Of a DNA stretch of 64,000 nt, positions 11,640 through 22,760 are shown one piece after another. A program made the translations under genes and the position numbers. The notes below the pieces were generated by a model, which saw nothing but the letters and a program-made list of their open reading frames with translations, was not told where the DNA came from and searched no databases. This DNA comes from Diploptera punctata (taxonomy: Eukaryota; Arthropoda; Insecta; Blattodea; Blaberidae). The first letter of the stretch is position 1, and every line of letters begins with the position of its first letter. The stretch lies in contig JASPKZ010004956.1 of NCBI GenBank assembly GCA_030220185.1, positions 374,501 through 438,500 of the forward strand, read 5' to 3'.

Positions 11640-12044
11640 TCATGCACATTAATTTCAGAGATTGTAGAGAAGTCTTAGATGCAAATTTTGAGATGAGATG
11701 AGATACTTATGGTCTGCAGTGTCTGATTTCAAAGTTATGACTCGCTTTTTAAATCGAACATTGTTACTGATTTGTGCAATGTAATGTTTTGGTAACAGTG
11801 AAATTTTGATAATGTACAGAAAATTAATATAATTAATAAATATCATGTATCTCATAAAGTTGGTTAGGAAATTGATTGACATTTATTCACAGAATCTAAT
11901 TATTTTCAAAAGTAACTTCATATCTTTTAAATTAGTGCCTTTAGATACATTTTTATATGGATAATGCACAAAAACAAACTCAATGATCCTTATTGATATA
12001 ATTTACCATTTGATTAACCAGGCATTTATTTGTTTGAATATCCT

Positions 12045-13300
12045 TGACACCAGTCAGTCTAGTGAATCCAAAAACTATATCTTTGACATTATTATCCATT
12101 AATTTGGGTGTTTTGTTTTCCATTCCTTCGCACCACCCCGTGGAGATACAGGTTTAACATGGACTTAAATGGCTTCAAGATTGTCACTGTTCATCTCAGT
12201 GACCCGACACTAATATTGATATTTTATGATTGTTTATACATCCCTTTACCCAACAGGGATCGTATTGTATGAAATTTGGGTTATATTTCATCAGTACTGT
12301 GATCAAAATGTGTGAATTAAATACTAATAATGGTAATTAAGGCATTTTATTTTTCACAATCCTGGGGCTGCTAGAACTCAAATGTGAGCTATCATGACAT
12401 CCTTTCTGTCACCACTGAGCTTTGCCAACCCTGGAAGCTATGGATTAAACACTAATATTGGTTCTTTTAGATATATTTCACTCCTTTAGGTGTACTTTAG
12501 TTATGTATGAACTGTCAAGCATCAGCTTACTGTGCATGAAAAGTATGAATTTGATTCTCTACTAATCCTGGTCAATGTTGTCATTTTATTTTTCACCCCT
12601 TCTCATCCTATTAATCTGCTCAGGGGTGTTGTTGATCAAACTTGGGGTTAAGTGTCATCAAAACAGCATTGGCGACTCCGAAAAGTATGGATTTGATACT
12701 AATCTTGGTCACTTTAGAAGTGTTATTTTTTACCCATTCTGGCTGTGTTCCCTTGGGGTGACCTTGATAAACTGTGATAGATCAAGTAACTGATTCCCTA
12801 AATCATGTGTTAGACACTAATCTCCAAGATTTTTGAGATTTAATTTTTCACACCTTCTAATTCCTTAAATTGATAAGGGTCAATTGTGAGTTAAATGCCA
12901 TCTTGGCAGAACCCAGTCAGCTTAGTGACCCTGAAAATTACGAATTGAGCACTAATATTGGTCATCGTTTACATCTTAATTTTCAGCACTTTTAATACCA
13001 TAGGGGTGATAGGTTCAACCTTTGGTTTAAATACCACCTGGACTCTCATTATTCAGTTTAGCAAATCTGAAACTATGGATTCGACCTAATCTATATCCTT
13101 TGACATTTTATTTTTCAACGTTTCTCACCCCCACCTCTTTGTAGTGCTGAAGATAAAATTTGTGTTTAATGTCAACTAAAATTGCAGCCAATGTGCTTAG
13201 TGTCCCAGAAAACTATGAATTTGATATTGATATTTTTAACTTTTAATTATATTTAAATGTTGTCCCCTCTCATCACCCCCATAGTGATGGTACGGGTCTC
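12045..13300 (+). repeat. degenerate tandem array, about 110-145 bp period
   Basis: A core like 'gtgaccctgaaaactatgaattTGAcACTAATattggtca' recurs about ten times, near 12064, 12199, 12305, 12425, 12537, 12673, 12795, 12918, 13063 and 13200. It is followed by a pyrimidine-rich 'tttttcaccccttctca' and a 'ggggtgat..gttcaaa' segment. Spacing is irregular and identity low, so it is an old decayed satellite-like array. Some monomers also occur at about 23120-23460 and 24050-24100 in unit 2. Confidence 0.7.
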
Positions 13301-13335
13301 TTACTCTGAAGGAACCATTCAAAAATTGTGAGTTA

Positions 13336-13336
<1 letters not shown>

Positions 13337-13378
<42 letters not shown>

Positions 13379-13402
13379 GTTATTATTATTATTATTATTA
13401 TC
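13337..13402. repeat. (ATT)n microsatellite
   Basis: About twenty ATT repeats with one GTT interruption, ending in TCATCATCA. Confidence 0.95.
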
Positions 13403-13846
13403 ATCATCAAAAATTTTCCTCAGAGGATTGTCATATGGAGAAAGTAATACAATTCATTTTTATCTAAATTGAAGAAATGTATTTTTTAAATATATTAAAT
13501 AAATTAAGTTGTAATTGTAAGTATATTCCATAAAGTAGAATTGTTGTATAGATGGTTTCTTAAAATTAAAATTGACCCTCTATTTATTTTGGTTTGAAGT
13601 TATTCCTGGCATTCTAAGTGTTGTGCTGGAACTTACGTAGATTGTCACACATTCCCCAAATCAACACCTACTTAGGAGTATGCTATCCCTTAAAAACAAC
13701 TCTTCCAGATTGTAATTAATATGTGTACAAATTTAATTGTAAATGCTCCAGGTTTTGAGAATTATTCTGGACAATACATTATATATTTTACTAATGCATT
13801 ATGGGTCACTTGTGAAATGTAATAAAGCATAAACACGCAGCAATCT

Positions 13847-13848
<2 letters not shown>

Positions 13849-13876
<28 letters not shown>
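13849..13876. repeat. (TA)n microsatellite
   Basis: About fourteen TA repeats followed by a T run. Confidence 0.9.
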
Positions 13877-13885
<9 letters not shown>

Positions 13886-14840
13886 TTGTAAGTGACTATG
13901 GTTCCTGATTACCACTAACATTGCCTTTCCAAACATTCAAATGTATACCTGCACATTGTGGAATTGCTGGAAATGACACTGCCAATTTTTTTTGCCAAAA
14001 AAGGCTCCAACTTAATTCAGAATACAACTAAAAGCTTACCTTTCACATCCATAAAAAAACTAATTAATTACAAATATAAAATGAAACAAAACTAATACCT
14101 ATGTAATAAAACCAAAGACAAAAAAAATGGAATATTTCAATAAAGTAACCAGATATTCCAGAAATTCCATATAAAACTGCAATAGCAAAATTCAGACTGC
14201 TTTCAGAACATGATTAATTGGCCAAACACTTATATAAAATAAAAATTTACACGAATCCAAATTGTCCTCTATGCAACAAAGATGATGAAATGAATGAAGG
14301 ACATGTACAAATCTATGAAGTATTACCTGTTGGATCCACCATAGAGTAATATTGGAGAGCAAGAATGCTAATGTCTTCACTGCCAAGGCCCAGCATTTGA
14401 TACCAACATGTCTTTCCAAACCTACGTTAGAATATGCTTCATAATATAATATCTACTCCTCCTGCCTATTGTTTTTTATATCTGATTTATCATCATTGTT
14501 GTTCTTCTCAATGGTAAATTCCTACTTCTTATTTTGTTTCCAAAATTCTTGTTGATACTCTCTCTATTGTCATCGATTTAACATATACATACCATTGTTA
14601 GGTGAATGAAATTAGAGAACTACGAAAAGAATGTTACAAATGAGAATAAAAAATTGAAAGTGTTAATAGGGAAGGCCAATATTGACATGAACCCTCACTA
14701 GAGTTGAGCAATATTTAAGAAAATCCTAATGGCAGCCCTCATATGTTCTGGCCATACTATAAATATTGAGTATTTCTTTAAGAATTAAAACATTTTGTCT
14801 GTTCATTCTTACCTCTTAGATTTGTTTTTGTCGAACATAT

Positions 14841-14868
14841 GTTTCAAAGCTTCTTAGCCCATCATCAG
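14841..14868 (-). ncRNA. hammerhead-like ribozyme core, PLE P1 left arm
   Basis: On the minus strand CTGATGA is followed by a short hairpin (GGGCT/AAGCTT) and then GAAAC. This matches the order CUGANGA, stem II, GAAA of hammerhead ribozymes, which are known from Penelope-like elements. Stems I and III and the cleavage site were not resolved by eye. Confidence 0.5.
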
Positions 14869-14899
14869 CGACTACAAACTGAATTTTCTTATGTTGTTG

Positions 14900-15265
14900 G
14901 CCCTGATTCTTGATTACTGCTCTCTCTTCCTCTGGTCCAATGAATTTACTAATGAGGTTCCTTTGTTGCAGAAATTTCAAAGTTCATAATTCTTTCCTTG
15001 TCCTTCTGTATACAGATTCTTTTCCCATATGATGAGTTCATTTTTGTTTTCTAACTGTTTTAATAATTTTGTGTTTACATCTATTTTGTGTTTTTCTGAG
15101 CAAACATGAGCAGCCACTGCAGATTTTTCTACTCCCCCCTTTTTTTGCATTCCTTATGTGTTCTTCAGTTATAATGGTTAAATTTCTTTTAGTTTTCCCT
15201 ATGCATATCTTATCACAGTCTTCACATTTTATTTTATATATTCCTGATTTTTTTTCACGATCAAT
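14900..15265 (-). pseudogene. PLE GIY-YIG endonuclease domain fragment
   Basis: The minus-strand translation gives GIYKIKCEDCDKICIGKTKR, then EEHIRNAKKGG and EKSAVAAHVC. This is the GIY-YIG nuclease module at the C-terminus of Penelope-like retroelements: GIY, a CxxC pair, a YIG-like ICIG, then the EH and SAVAxH blocks. The second tyrosine of YIG is replaced by cysteine. Homologous to the GIYRIPCSCGQVYIG domain at 47303-48610. Stops follow toward 14900. Dead fragment. Confidence 0.75.
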
Positions 15266-15559
15266 CTTTTAATTTTTATTAGTTTTTATTAGGGGAAGTA
15301 GAAAAATCTGCAGTGGCTGCTCATGTTTGTCAGAAAAACACAAGATAGATGTAAACACAAAACTATTAAAACAGTTAGAAAACAAAAATGAACTCACCAT
15401 ATGGGAAAAAAATCAATATACAGAAGAACAAGGAAAGAATTATGAACTTTGAAATTCCCCCAGAAAGGAACCTCATTAGTAAATTCATTGCACCAGAGGC
15501 AAAGAGAGCAGGAATCAAGAATCAGGGCTGACAACATAAGAAAATTCAGTCTGTAATTG

Positions 15560-15588
15560 CTGATGAAGGTGTTAAGAAGCTCTGAAAC
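15560..15588 (+). ncRNA. hammerhead-like ribozyme core, PLE P1 right arm
   Basis: CTGATGA, then AGGTGTTAAGAAGCTCT, then GAAAC. It mirrors the minus-strand core at 14841-14868. Stem II is weaker here (GTT/AGC), so activity is doubtful. Confidence 0.45.
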
Positions 15589-15711
15589 ATATGTTCGACG
15601 AAAACAACTCAAAGAGGTAAGAATGAACAAACAAAATGTTTTAATTATTAAACAAACCTCTTAATTATATTTAAATTAATATTGGGAAGTGAACATTATG
15701 AGGTTATATCA

Positions 15712-15917
15712 TTAATAGTGAGTGGAGAACATATTTTTTATTTTACTCACCTCATACATTTTCAAATTTCTTTGATACCAACGGTTTCAGACAATATCAT
15801 GTCCATCTTTAGTCATGACTGAAGTGGGACATGATATTGTCTGAAACCGTCGGTATCAAAGAAATTTGAAAATGTATGAGGTGAGTCGATAAAAGTATGT
15901 TCTCCACTCACTATTAA
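15712..15917. mobile_element. short palindromic (MITE-like) fold-back element
   Basis: The left arm starts 'attaatagtgagtggagaac' and continues through 'ctcacctcatacattttc'; the right arm is its inverse complement ending at 15917. Arms are about 95 bp around a short loop ('catctttagtcatgactgaag'). The CTCACCTCATAC motif also occurs near the ends of the fold-back at 23463-23935. Non-coding. Confidence 0.8.
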
Positions 15918-15924
15918 ACCTCTT

Positions 15925-16521
15925 AGGGTCGTATGTTAGAACATTACTCTCTCTCAAATTACTTCCAATCACTAGTGAGCTGATTCACCGTGAGCAATTG
16001 CTGAGAACGAATTAACGGCCGACTTATCGGTAATGCACGAGAGTCGACGTTTTCGTAATATTGGCAACGAATTACCCAGAATTCTCAGCGATAAAACCAC
16101 TTCCGTTATTTTCGTCTGCTATAGAGGAATGCATTTATGCTTGCATCCCGCAAATAATACAGTATACAAACACGTCTGCGACACGCAATATTACGCCGAT
16201 TCTCCTGTTCTTCCAGTTGAATTCTTTGGTAGACTCTATCAAATTCCTCTTCTCTGTGTATACCGAAAACATGATCGAAGTCTTCAAGGTCCGACATCTT
16301 GGATAAATGTTGGATAAAGCAGCAAAGTACATCGATTACCATCGGTTCCCTTCGGGATTTTAATTTGAGTTGCTCATGTAAGGTACCTCCGCAGGTAGCT
16401 TACAAATTTAACCAATTATTATCGCATGAACAGATTTCTGAGTAAGCAAAATCGTATTAGCATACAACTTGCTCAGCAGAGAAGGCATTTTACTGTCTAA
16501 TGCGTCCAAACATGCGACCCT
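15925..16521. mobile_element. 597-bp insertion with short inverted ends, class uncertain
   Basis: The left end reads AGGGTCGTATGTTAGAAC and the right end, inverted, AGGGTCGCATGTTTGGAC: imperfect TIRs of about 18 bp. The sequence is richer in CG dinucleotides than its surroundings and is missing from the same position in unit 2 (around 19583). No clear target duplication was found. It could be a non-autonomous Harbinger-like element; no database was searched. Confidence 0.5.
16150..16297 (-). CDS. short unidentified reading frame within the 597-bp insertion
   Basis: A minus-strand open stretch beginning MSDLEDFDHVFGIHREEEF (start near 16297) runs about 60 codons, ending RRK near 16109. It has an acidic N-terminus and a basic middle (QENRRNIACRRRVC). 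I do not recognise it. It may be the first exon of a transposase carried by this element, or chance. It overlaps frames on the other strand that are equally short. Confidence 0.25.
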
Positions 16522-16948
16522 ACATGTTACTTCCTATTTTATTTTAAAATAAATTTGGTTAAATTCTGCTGCTAATCTATGTCTTATGATGTCACATTCA
16601 CCAGGAATGTGCTAGATATGTATAGTCATTGGTATAGTCTCTTAAATACCCTACGTGAAGGGCAATTGCAGGAGGTGGTTGAGTAACACTTTTCATATTC
16701 TAATGACTTATCATACTCACAGACATTGTAGTGTTATAAGAAAATAGAAATGAATAGACTATGGACTATAGTGTTTGAGTTTTAACTTTTTTGTCAAGGA
16801 GTGGACATGTGGCTATGTCACAAGTTACACAATGCCGTGGTGAGAGCTAGAGGTGTTTGGAACCATTACACCAACCCCCCAAACTCATATCTGCACTTTA
16901 AATTTACAGACAAGAGTTGGATAAAATACTAGTGATATCACCTCATGC

Positions 16949-17969
16949 TTCATGTAGTCCTTGATAAAAAATCTTGTGAATCATGACCTTGTGCAACTTA
17001 AATATTTTAACCAGGAATGTTGCTTCAATTTGGATAACATGTTGTAAGAGAGCATCTGTAGTGAATGTGCTATAGAACTCAATTGAATAATGAACAACAG
17101 TTGCCACTAACTCCACAAGTTCATCTAACATTCTGCTATCAGCTCCACACAGTCATATGACTGCTGCATATTTGAAATATGAACACTATTTTTTATGCTA
17201 CTAAATTTAGACCATTTTTATCGCTTAAGTTTCTTTAGGACTAAGACACAAGTTGATGAAAATGTTTTAACATTTCCTCCAAATCATCTATTAATATAAA
17301 TACCTCATAATGTTTCCTCCCACTGTAATTTTAATTAAATTTCTTTAAGATACCTAAAAATATTCTATGTGAATTTTGTAGCATTCTCATTACAAAATAA
17401 TATATTATATCACACTAATATATTGCGGCTTTCATCTCACAGGACGCTTCATGTAGTCCTTGATGAAAAATCTTGTGAATCATGACCTTGTGCAACTTCA
17501 ATATTTTAACCAGGAATGTTGCTTCAGTTTGGATAACGTGTTGTAAGAGAGCATCTGTAGTTGAATGTGCTATAGAACTCAATTGAATAATGAACAACAA
17601 TTGCCACTAACTGCACAAGCTCATCTAACATTCAGCTATCAGCTCCACACAGTCATATGACTGCAGCATATTTGGAATATGAACACTATTTTTTATGCTA
17701 CCATTGTACATTACTAAGTTTAGACCATTTTATCGCTTATAAAAATGTTTTTATAGTTTCTTTCAGACTAATAGATGAGCTGGAGAAAATGTTTTAACAT
17801 TTCCTCCAACTCATGTATTAATATAAATACCTCATAGTGTTTCCTCCCACTGTAATTTTAATTAAGTTTCTTTAAGATACCTAAAAATATTCTATGTCAA
17901 TTTCGTAGCATTCTCAATAGAAAATAATATATTATATCATACTAATATATTGCGGCTTTCATCTTACAG
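16949..17969 (+). repeat. tandemly doubled intron segment upstream of exon copy 1
   Basis: The segment from 'gcttcatgtagtccttgat' to 'tgcggctttcatctcacagGA' (16949-about 17447) is repeated directly at about 17448-17972. The break lies just inside the splice acceptor, so the first copy ends in an acceptor followed by only a few exon bases before 'cgcttcatgtag' begins again. Single copies of the same intron occur at 20007-20527 and 33667-34062. Confidence 0.85.
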
Positions 17970-18068
17970 GATGTGAAAGAGGAAATTAAATCAGAAGGAG
18001 AGGAACAAACTGAGTATAATGATATCAAACAGGAAACATTTACACCTTCAGAGGAATCAGAACTCGAG
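17970..18068 (+). CDS. SUMO-motif cassette exon, copy 1 (zinc-finger gene)
   Basis: A 99-bp exon: acceptor ttcatcttacag before 17970, donor gtaata after 18068, 33 codons, phase 0 at both ends. The peptide is acidic (EEI, EGEEQ, SEESELE) and contains VKEE, IKSE and IKQE, all fitting the psi-K-x-E SUMO acceptor consensus. Such acidic KxE-rich linkers occur ahead of finger arrays in insect zinc-finger proteins. The phase matches the zinc-finger exon at 45653. Nearly identical exons at 20528 and 34063 suggest alternative or serial cassettes. Upstream exons with a start codon were not found in the window. Confidence 0.72.
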
Positions 18069-18762
18069 GTAATATATTTCTCTTACATTTACAGATTATT
18101 ATACAGTGGAACGTATTGATCTTTGTACTTGTGATGGCTACAACTTGGAGTCATTAATTTCCATCAGACGACCCATATGATGTTACTCCTCATAAATGGG
18201 ATGATGTCTGGGATAATCAACTCCTCAGAATTTTGGATTCAGATAAAATTGCTTTTAGCTATGTGTAGTAAAAAGAAAAAAGATGTCTCTTGTTGTAGCT
18301 GTGTAAACTAAAATAAAATTCCTCAGAAAATGGAATTTATGGTCTGAATTTGCTGCTTTACAGAATGTATTTTTTTATAATTTCATCATACATACCAAGA
18401 TTTGTTTCTGGTTTATCACCATTGTTGTTTTTCTCAATGGTAATTTCCTACTTCTTATTTCATTTCCAAAATTCTTGTTGATACTCTCTCTATTGTCATT
18501 GATTTAACATATACATACCATTGTTAGGTGAACGAAATTAGAAGACTATCAAAAGAATGTTGCAAATGAGAATAATATATTGGAAAGTGTTGATAGGGAA
18601 GACCAATATTGAAATGAACCCTCACTAGAGTTGAACAATATTTAAGAAAAAAGGCAGTCCTCATATGTCTGGCCATACTATAAATATTGAGTATTTCGTT
18701 AAATAATTAAAACATTTTGTCTGTTCATTCTTACCTCCTAGACTTGTTTTTGTTGAACATAT

Positions 18763-18791
18763 CTTTCACAGCTTCGTAGCCCCATCATCAG
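18763..18791 (-). ncRNA. hammerhead-like core, second P1 left arm
   Basis: Minus strand: CTGATGA, TGGGGCTACGAAGCTGT, GAAAG. The hairpin GGCT/AGCT pairs. Confidence 0.45.
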
Positions 18792-19478
18792 CGATTACAA
18801 ACTGAATTTTCTTATGTTGTTGGCCCTGTTTCTTGATTCCTGCTCTCTTTTCCTCTGGTCCAATGAATTTACTGATGAGGTTCCTTTCTGCGGAAATTTC
18901 AAAGTTCATAATTCTTTCCTTGTTCTTCTGTATACAGATTCTTTTCCCATATGATGGGTTCATTTTTGGTATCTAACTGTTTTAATAATTTTGTGTTTAC
19001 ATCTATTTTGTGTTTTTCTGACCTAACATGAGCAGCCATTGCAGATTTTTCTACTCCCCCTTTTTTACATTCCTTGTGTGTTCTTTAGTTATAATGGTTA
19101 AATTTCTTTTAGTTTGCCCTATGTATATCTTATCACAGTCTTCACATTTTATTTTATATATTCCTGATTTTTTTCCACCATCAATCTTTTAATTTAATTA
19201 GTTTTCATTAGGGGAAGTACAAAAATCTGCAGTGGCTACACATGTTTGTCAGAAAAAACACAAAATAAATGTAAACACAAAACTATTAAAACAGTTAGAA
19301 AACAAAAATGAACTTACCATATGGGAAAAGATCAATATACAGAAGAACAAGGAAAGAATTATCAACTTTGAAATTCCCACAGAAAGGAACCTCATTAGTA
19401 AATTCATTGGACCTGAGGCAAAGAGAGTAGGAATCAAGAATCAGGGCCGATAACATAAGAAAATTCAGTCTGTAATCG

Positions 19479-19507
19479 CTGACGATGGGGCTAAGAAGCT
19501 CTGAAAC
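19479..19507 (+). ncRNA. hammerhead-like core, second P1 right arm
   Basis: CTGACGA, TGGGGCTAAGAAGCTCT, GAAAC. Stem II GGGCT/AGCTC forms five pairs (one G-U) around an AAGA loop, the best-paired of the P1 cores. Confidence 0.5.
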
Positions 19508-20527
19508 ATATGTTTGACAAAAACAACTCAAAGAAGTAAGAATGAACGGACAAAATGTTTAAATTATTAAACAAATCTCTTAATGTTATTTCCTATTGTA
19601 TTTTAAAATAAATTTGGTTAAATTCTGCTATTAATCTATGTCCTATGATGTTACATTCACCAGGAATGGGCTAGATATGTATAGTAATTGCAATAGTCTC
19701 TTAAATACCCTAGTTGAAGGGCAATTGCAGGAGCTGGTTGTGTAACACTTTTCATATTCTTATGACTTCTCATACTCACAGACATTGCAGTGTTATAAGA
19801 AAATAGAAATGAATAGACTATGGACTATATATAGTGTTTGAGTTTTGTCATTATTGTCAAGGAGTGGACATGTGGCTGTGCCACAAATTACGCAATGCCA
19901 TGGTGAGAGCAAGAGGTGTTTGGAACCATTACACCAACCCCCCAAACTCATATCTGCACTTTAAATTTACAGACAAGTGTTGGAAAAATACTAGTGATAT
20001 CACCTCATGCTTCATGTAGTCCTTGATAAAAAAATCTTGTGAATCATGACCTTGTGCAACTTAAATATTTTAACCAGGAATGTTGCTTCAGTTTGGATAA
20101 CATGTTGTTAGAGAGCATCTATAGTTGAATGTGCTACAGAACTCAATTGAATAATGAACAACAGTTGCCACCAACTGCGCAAGCTCATCTAACATTTTGC
20201 TATCAGCTCCACACAGTTATATGACTGCTATATATTTGGAATATGAACACTATTTTTTATCCTACCCTTGTACATTACTAAATTTAGACCATTTTTATCG
20301 CTTATAAAAATGTTTAAAGTTTCTTTAAGACTAATAGATTAGTTGGAGAAAATGTTTTAACATTTCCTCCAACTCATCTATTAATATAAATACCTCATAG
20401 TGTTTCCTCCCACTGTAATTTTAATTAAATTTCTTTAATATACATAAAAATATTCTATGTGAATTTCGTAGCATTCTCAATAGAGAATAATATATCATAC
20501 TAATATATTGCGGCTTTCATCTTACAG

Positions 20528-20626
20528 GATGTGAAAGAGGAAATTAAATCAGAAGGAGAGGAACAAACTGAGTATGATGTTATCAAACAGGAAACATTTA
20601 CACCTTCAGAGGAAGCAGAACTCTAT
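20528..20626 (+). CDS. SUMO-motif cassette exon, copy 2 (zinc-finger gene)
   Basis: A 99-bp phase-0 exon between cttacag and gtaaag. It keeps VKEE, IKSE and IKQE. Changes against copy 1: YND becomes YDV, SEESELE becomes SEEAELY. The frame is open throughout and the splice sites are intact, with a slightly weaker donor (TATgtaaag). Same gene and role as copy 1. All differences leave the lysine motifs intact, which suits, but does not prove, selection on them. Confidence 0.7.
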
Positions 20627-22269
20627 GTAAAGTATTTCTCTTACATTTACAAATTATTATACATTGGAATGTATAGATCTTTGTACTTGTGATGACAACA
20701 ACTTGGAGTCATTAATTTCCATCTGATGGACCCATATAATGTTACTCCTCATAAATGGGATGATGTCTGGAATAATTAACCTCTCAGAATTTTGAATTCA
20801 GATAAAATTGTGTTTAGCTATGAATAGTAAAAAAAAAATGTCTCTTGCATTAGCTGTGTAAACTAAAAAAAAAATCCTCGGAATGTGGAATTTATGGTCT
20901 GAATTTGCTGCTGTACATAATATATCTTATTTGTTAATTTCATCATACCAAACAAAGTATTGTAGTGAGGAAACAAACATAGCAGCAACTAGAGCTAGTG
21001 TTAAATTTTTACCTTAAGTTAAGGATCACTTTAGATGCTACATCTAGTTCATGATATTTTCTGGAGAATACTTCTTTTGTTTTGTAATGACATGTACTAT
21101 GTTCTGTAGAAAAAAATTTATATTTATGTATGATAGAGAAAATTTGAATTTATGTATTCAGATATTGGTGCTTCAGTCTTTGCAGATGGTGTAATGTACA
21201 TTTTAATACAATACAGATGAGATTATAGACACTTACGTATACAATTTGTAATCTGAGACCGAAAACAAAAACTTTTTAAATCTCATCTCATAAATTACAT
21301 TTTTCATGGTACTAGTTTTGAAAGCCATTTGCCTTCATCTCCTTCCAAAACTCCAACTGTTGAAATTCTGTTTTTATCATCGTCTTCTAAACTGCCATCA
21401 GGTATCAATTTTATGAACGAGATTGAATTTAGCTCACCAGGAATTTCATAAATCATTGATCTATATTTGTACTTGAGATTGTATATAATTTCCCAAACTG
21501 TTAATTTCTCTAAATGTTTCAAAAGTTTAGTTTCTCTTACAAGTATGTGATTCTCTAGTAAAATATGAGCTATTGATTTTCACCATTTTAATATTTATAA
21601 AACATTCTTTTGTAAGAGTCTAAATTCCTTTTTGTTTTTCCTATATCTACTTTATTACTATCATTAGAACTAATTGATTTATTACAGATTTTTACGGTCT
21701 GGACATTAAGCTTTTTATTAGTTATTAGAAGATTTCCCAGAAATTTTTTTTTTGGTGCCAATATAATATTGAATGTGTTAAATATCTTTCGAAATTTCCT
21801 GTGTGTTTCTGGAAGTAATTTTCTAAAATTGGTTCCCTTGCCTTGGGTGGTGTATATTATAGTCTTTATATTGATTGAATTTCTTTAACTAACATATACA
21901 TTTTCAGATGAGGTACTTGAAGTCTATATTGACTAATTTCAAAAGTATGAGGTGCGTTTTAAATTTAATAATGTTACTGATTACTGTAGAGATGTAAATT
22001 TTTAGTAATGAAATACGAATAATGTTCAGAAAATTAATAAATGTTAATACCTCATAAAATTGGTTAGTAAATTCGTCGACATTTTTACCAAAGATTGTTT
22101 ACATAAACCACATCATAATCATTAAAATTATTGCGTAAAGGTACATTTTTGTGTGTATTATATACAAAAACAAACATTAATCCATTTAAACTTAATTTAC
22201 TATTTGATTGTGCTGAATCCCTTTGATACCAGCCTAGTGAATATGAAACCTATGTCATCATCATTATCA
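20627..22269. other. downstream part of unit 2, non-coding
   Basis: Shared with unit 3 and unit 0 (see the unit entries). A minus-strand frame at 21304-21522 (KLTVWEIIYNLKYKYRSM, SISFIKLIPDGSLEDD) resembles the decayed PLE-derived frame of the P1 arms (ELTIWEK.., LISKFIGPE), so this may be an older PLE fragment. Confidence 0.45.
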
Positions 22270-22760
22270 TCTTCAAGGTAAGGGCTATTGACCTGTTCCG
22301 CTCCCTGCTGCATAGTAAGTTGTGCTTCCGATGTCGTTTTGGTCTTCTTACATTTCTTTGGCCATCAGGTCTATAATAATGTATCTGTTTTGATAAACAA
22401 TTATTTTGCATTCGTTGTACATGTTCAAACCATTTATATTTATTTCTGTATATTCTGTTGTTTATATTATATGTTTTTAATTCATCTCTGATATCTTGAC
22501 TTCTCTTTTGGTCTCTTAACCTGCAATGTTCTCAGAAATCTTATTTCTGTTTTCTCAATTTTATGTTTATCAGAGATTGTTAAAGGCCAAGTCTCAGACC
22601 TGTATCTTAACATTGAAACAGCTACTGTTCTGTAAAATTTCAATGGAGTTTCTCTTGTGGTCTTATTTTTTTGATATCTTCTTATTGAACCACATATCTG
22701 TTGAAATTTCCCTTATTTCTTCTCCATATCCAAATTTTGCTGGTTAAATAACGTGCATCC
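22270..22760 (-). pseudogene. LINE RT C-terminal fragment
   Basis: The minus-strand reading includes AVSMLRYRSETWPLT, HKIEKTEIRFLR and then RPKEKSRYQR, the block found after the RT domain in LINE polyproteins (YGSE.W.., EMRFLR). Many stops. It closely resembles the wording of LINE B at 42850-44640. 5'-truncated. Confidence 0.65.

Larger units (their letters stand above)
11640..14440 (+). repeat. unit 0: downstream-only remnant of the duplicated exon-cassette unit
   Basis: The stretch 11690-12530 aligns in order with the region downstream of exon copy 2 (about 21895-24150). Shared blocks include 'aatgttactgattt', 'cagaaaattaat', 'ctcataaagttggttag', 'atggcttcaag', 'actgttcat' and 'ccctggaagctatggatta'. 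The exon-bearing part of this unit is not recognisable upstream. Unit 1 begins near 14440. Confidence 0.65.
14784..15646. mobile_element. Penelope-like element remnant, inverted pair (family P1)
   Basis: Inverted arms 14784-15141 and 15293-15646 carry the same PLE 3' sequence. The left arm, read on the minus strand, extends inward to about 15270. Both outer ends carry a hammerhead-like core. The pair sits at the same place as 18706-19566 in unit 2, so it was inserted before those units duplicated. The RT domain is absent; only the C-terminal end of the element remains. Confidence 0.8.
14440..18400 (+). repeat. duplicated exon-cassette unit 1
   Basis: The unit begins with 'ctgatttatcatcattgttgttcttctcaatgg' (about 14480), also found at 18411 (unit 2) and, more diverged, at 32487 (unit 3). 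In order it holds a PLE palindrome (14784-15646), an insertion absent from unit 2 (about 15663-16535), intron-like sequence (16541-17969, partly tandemly doubled) and SUMO-motif exon copy 1. It runs directly into unit 2 near 18400 without the long downstream part that unit 2 has. Confidence 0.8.
18706..19566. mobile_element. Penelope-like element remnant, inverted pair (P1, second copy)
   Basis: Duplicate of 14784-15646. The arms read the same sequence in opposite directions, with GIY-YIG remnants toward the centre (minus-strand GIYKIKCEDC region about 19040-19170) and EKSAVA-type sequence. It arose by segmental duplication of the unit rather than by new insertion, because the flanks match too. 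Confidence 0.8.

Noticed and set aside
16943..17131. Repeated minus-strand frame also at 17415-17600 (LLQHVIQ.EATFLVKI.KLHK)
   Set aside because: It lies inside the duplicated intron; the repeated open frame follows from duplication and is interrupted in the other unit copies.
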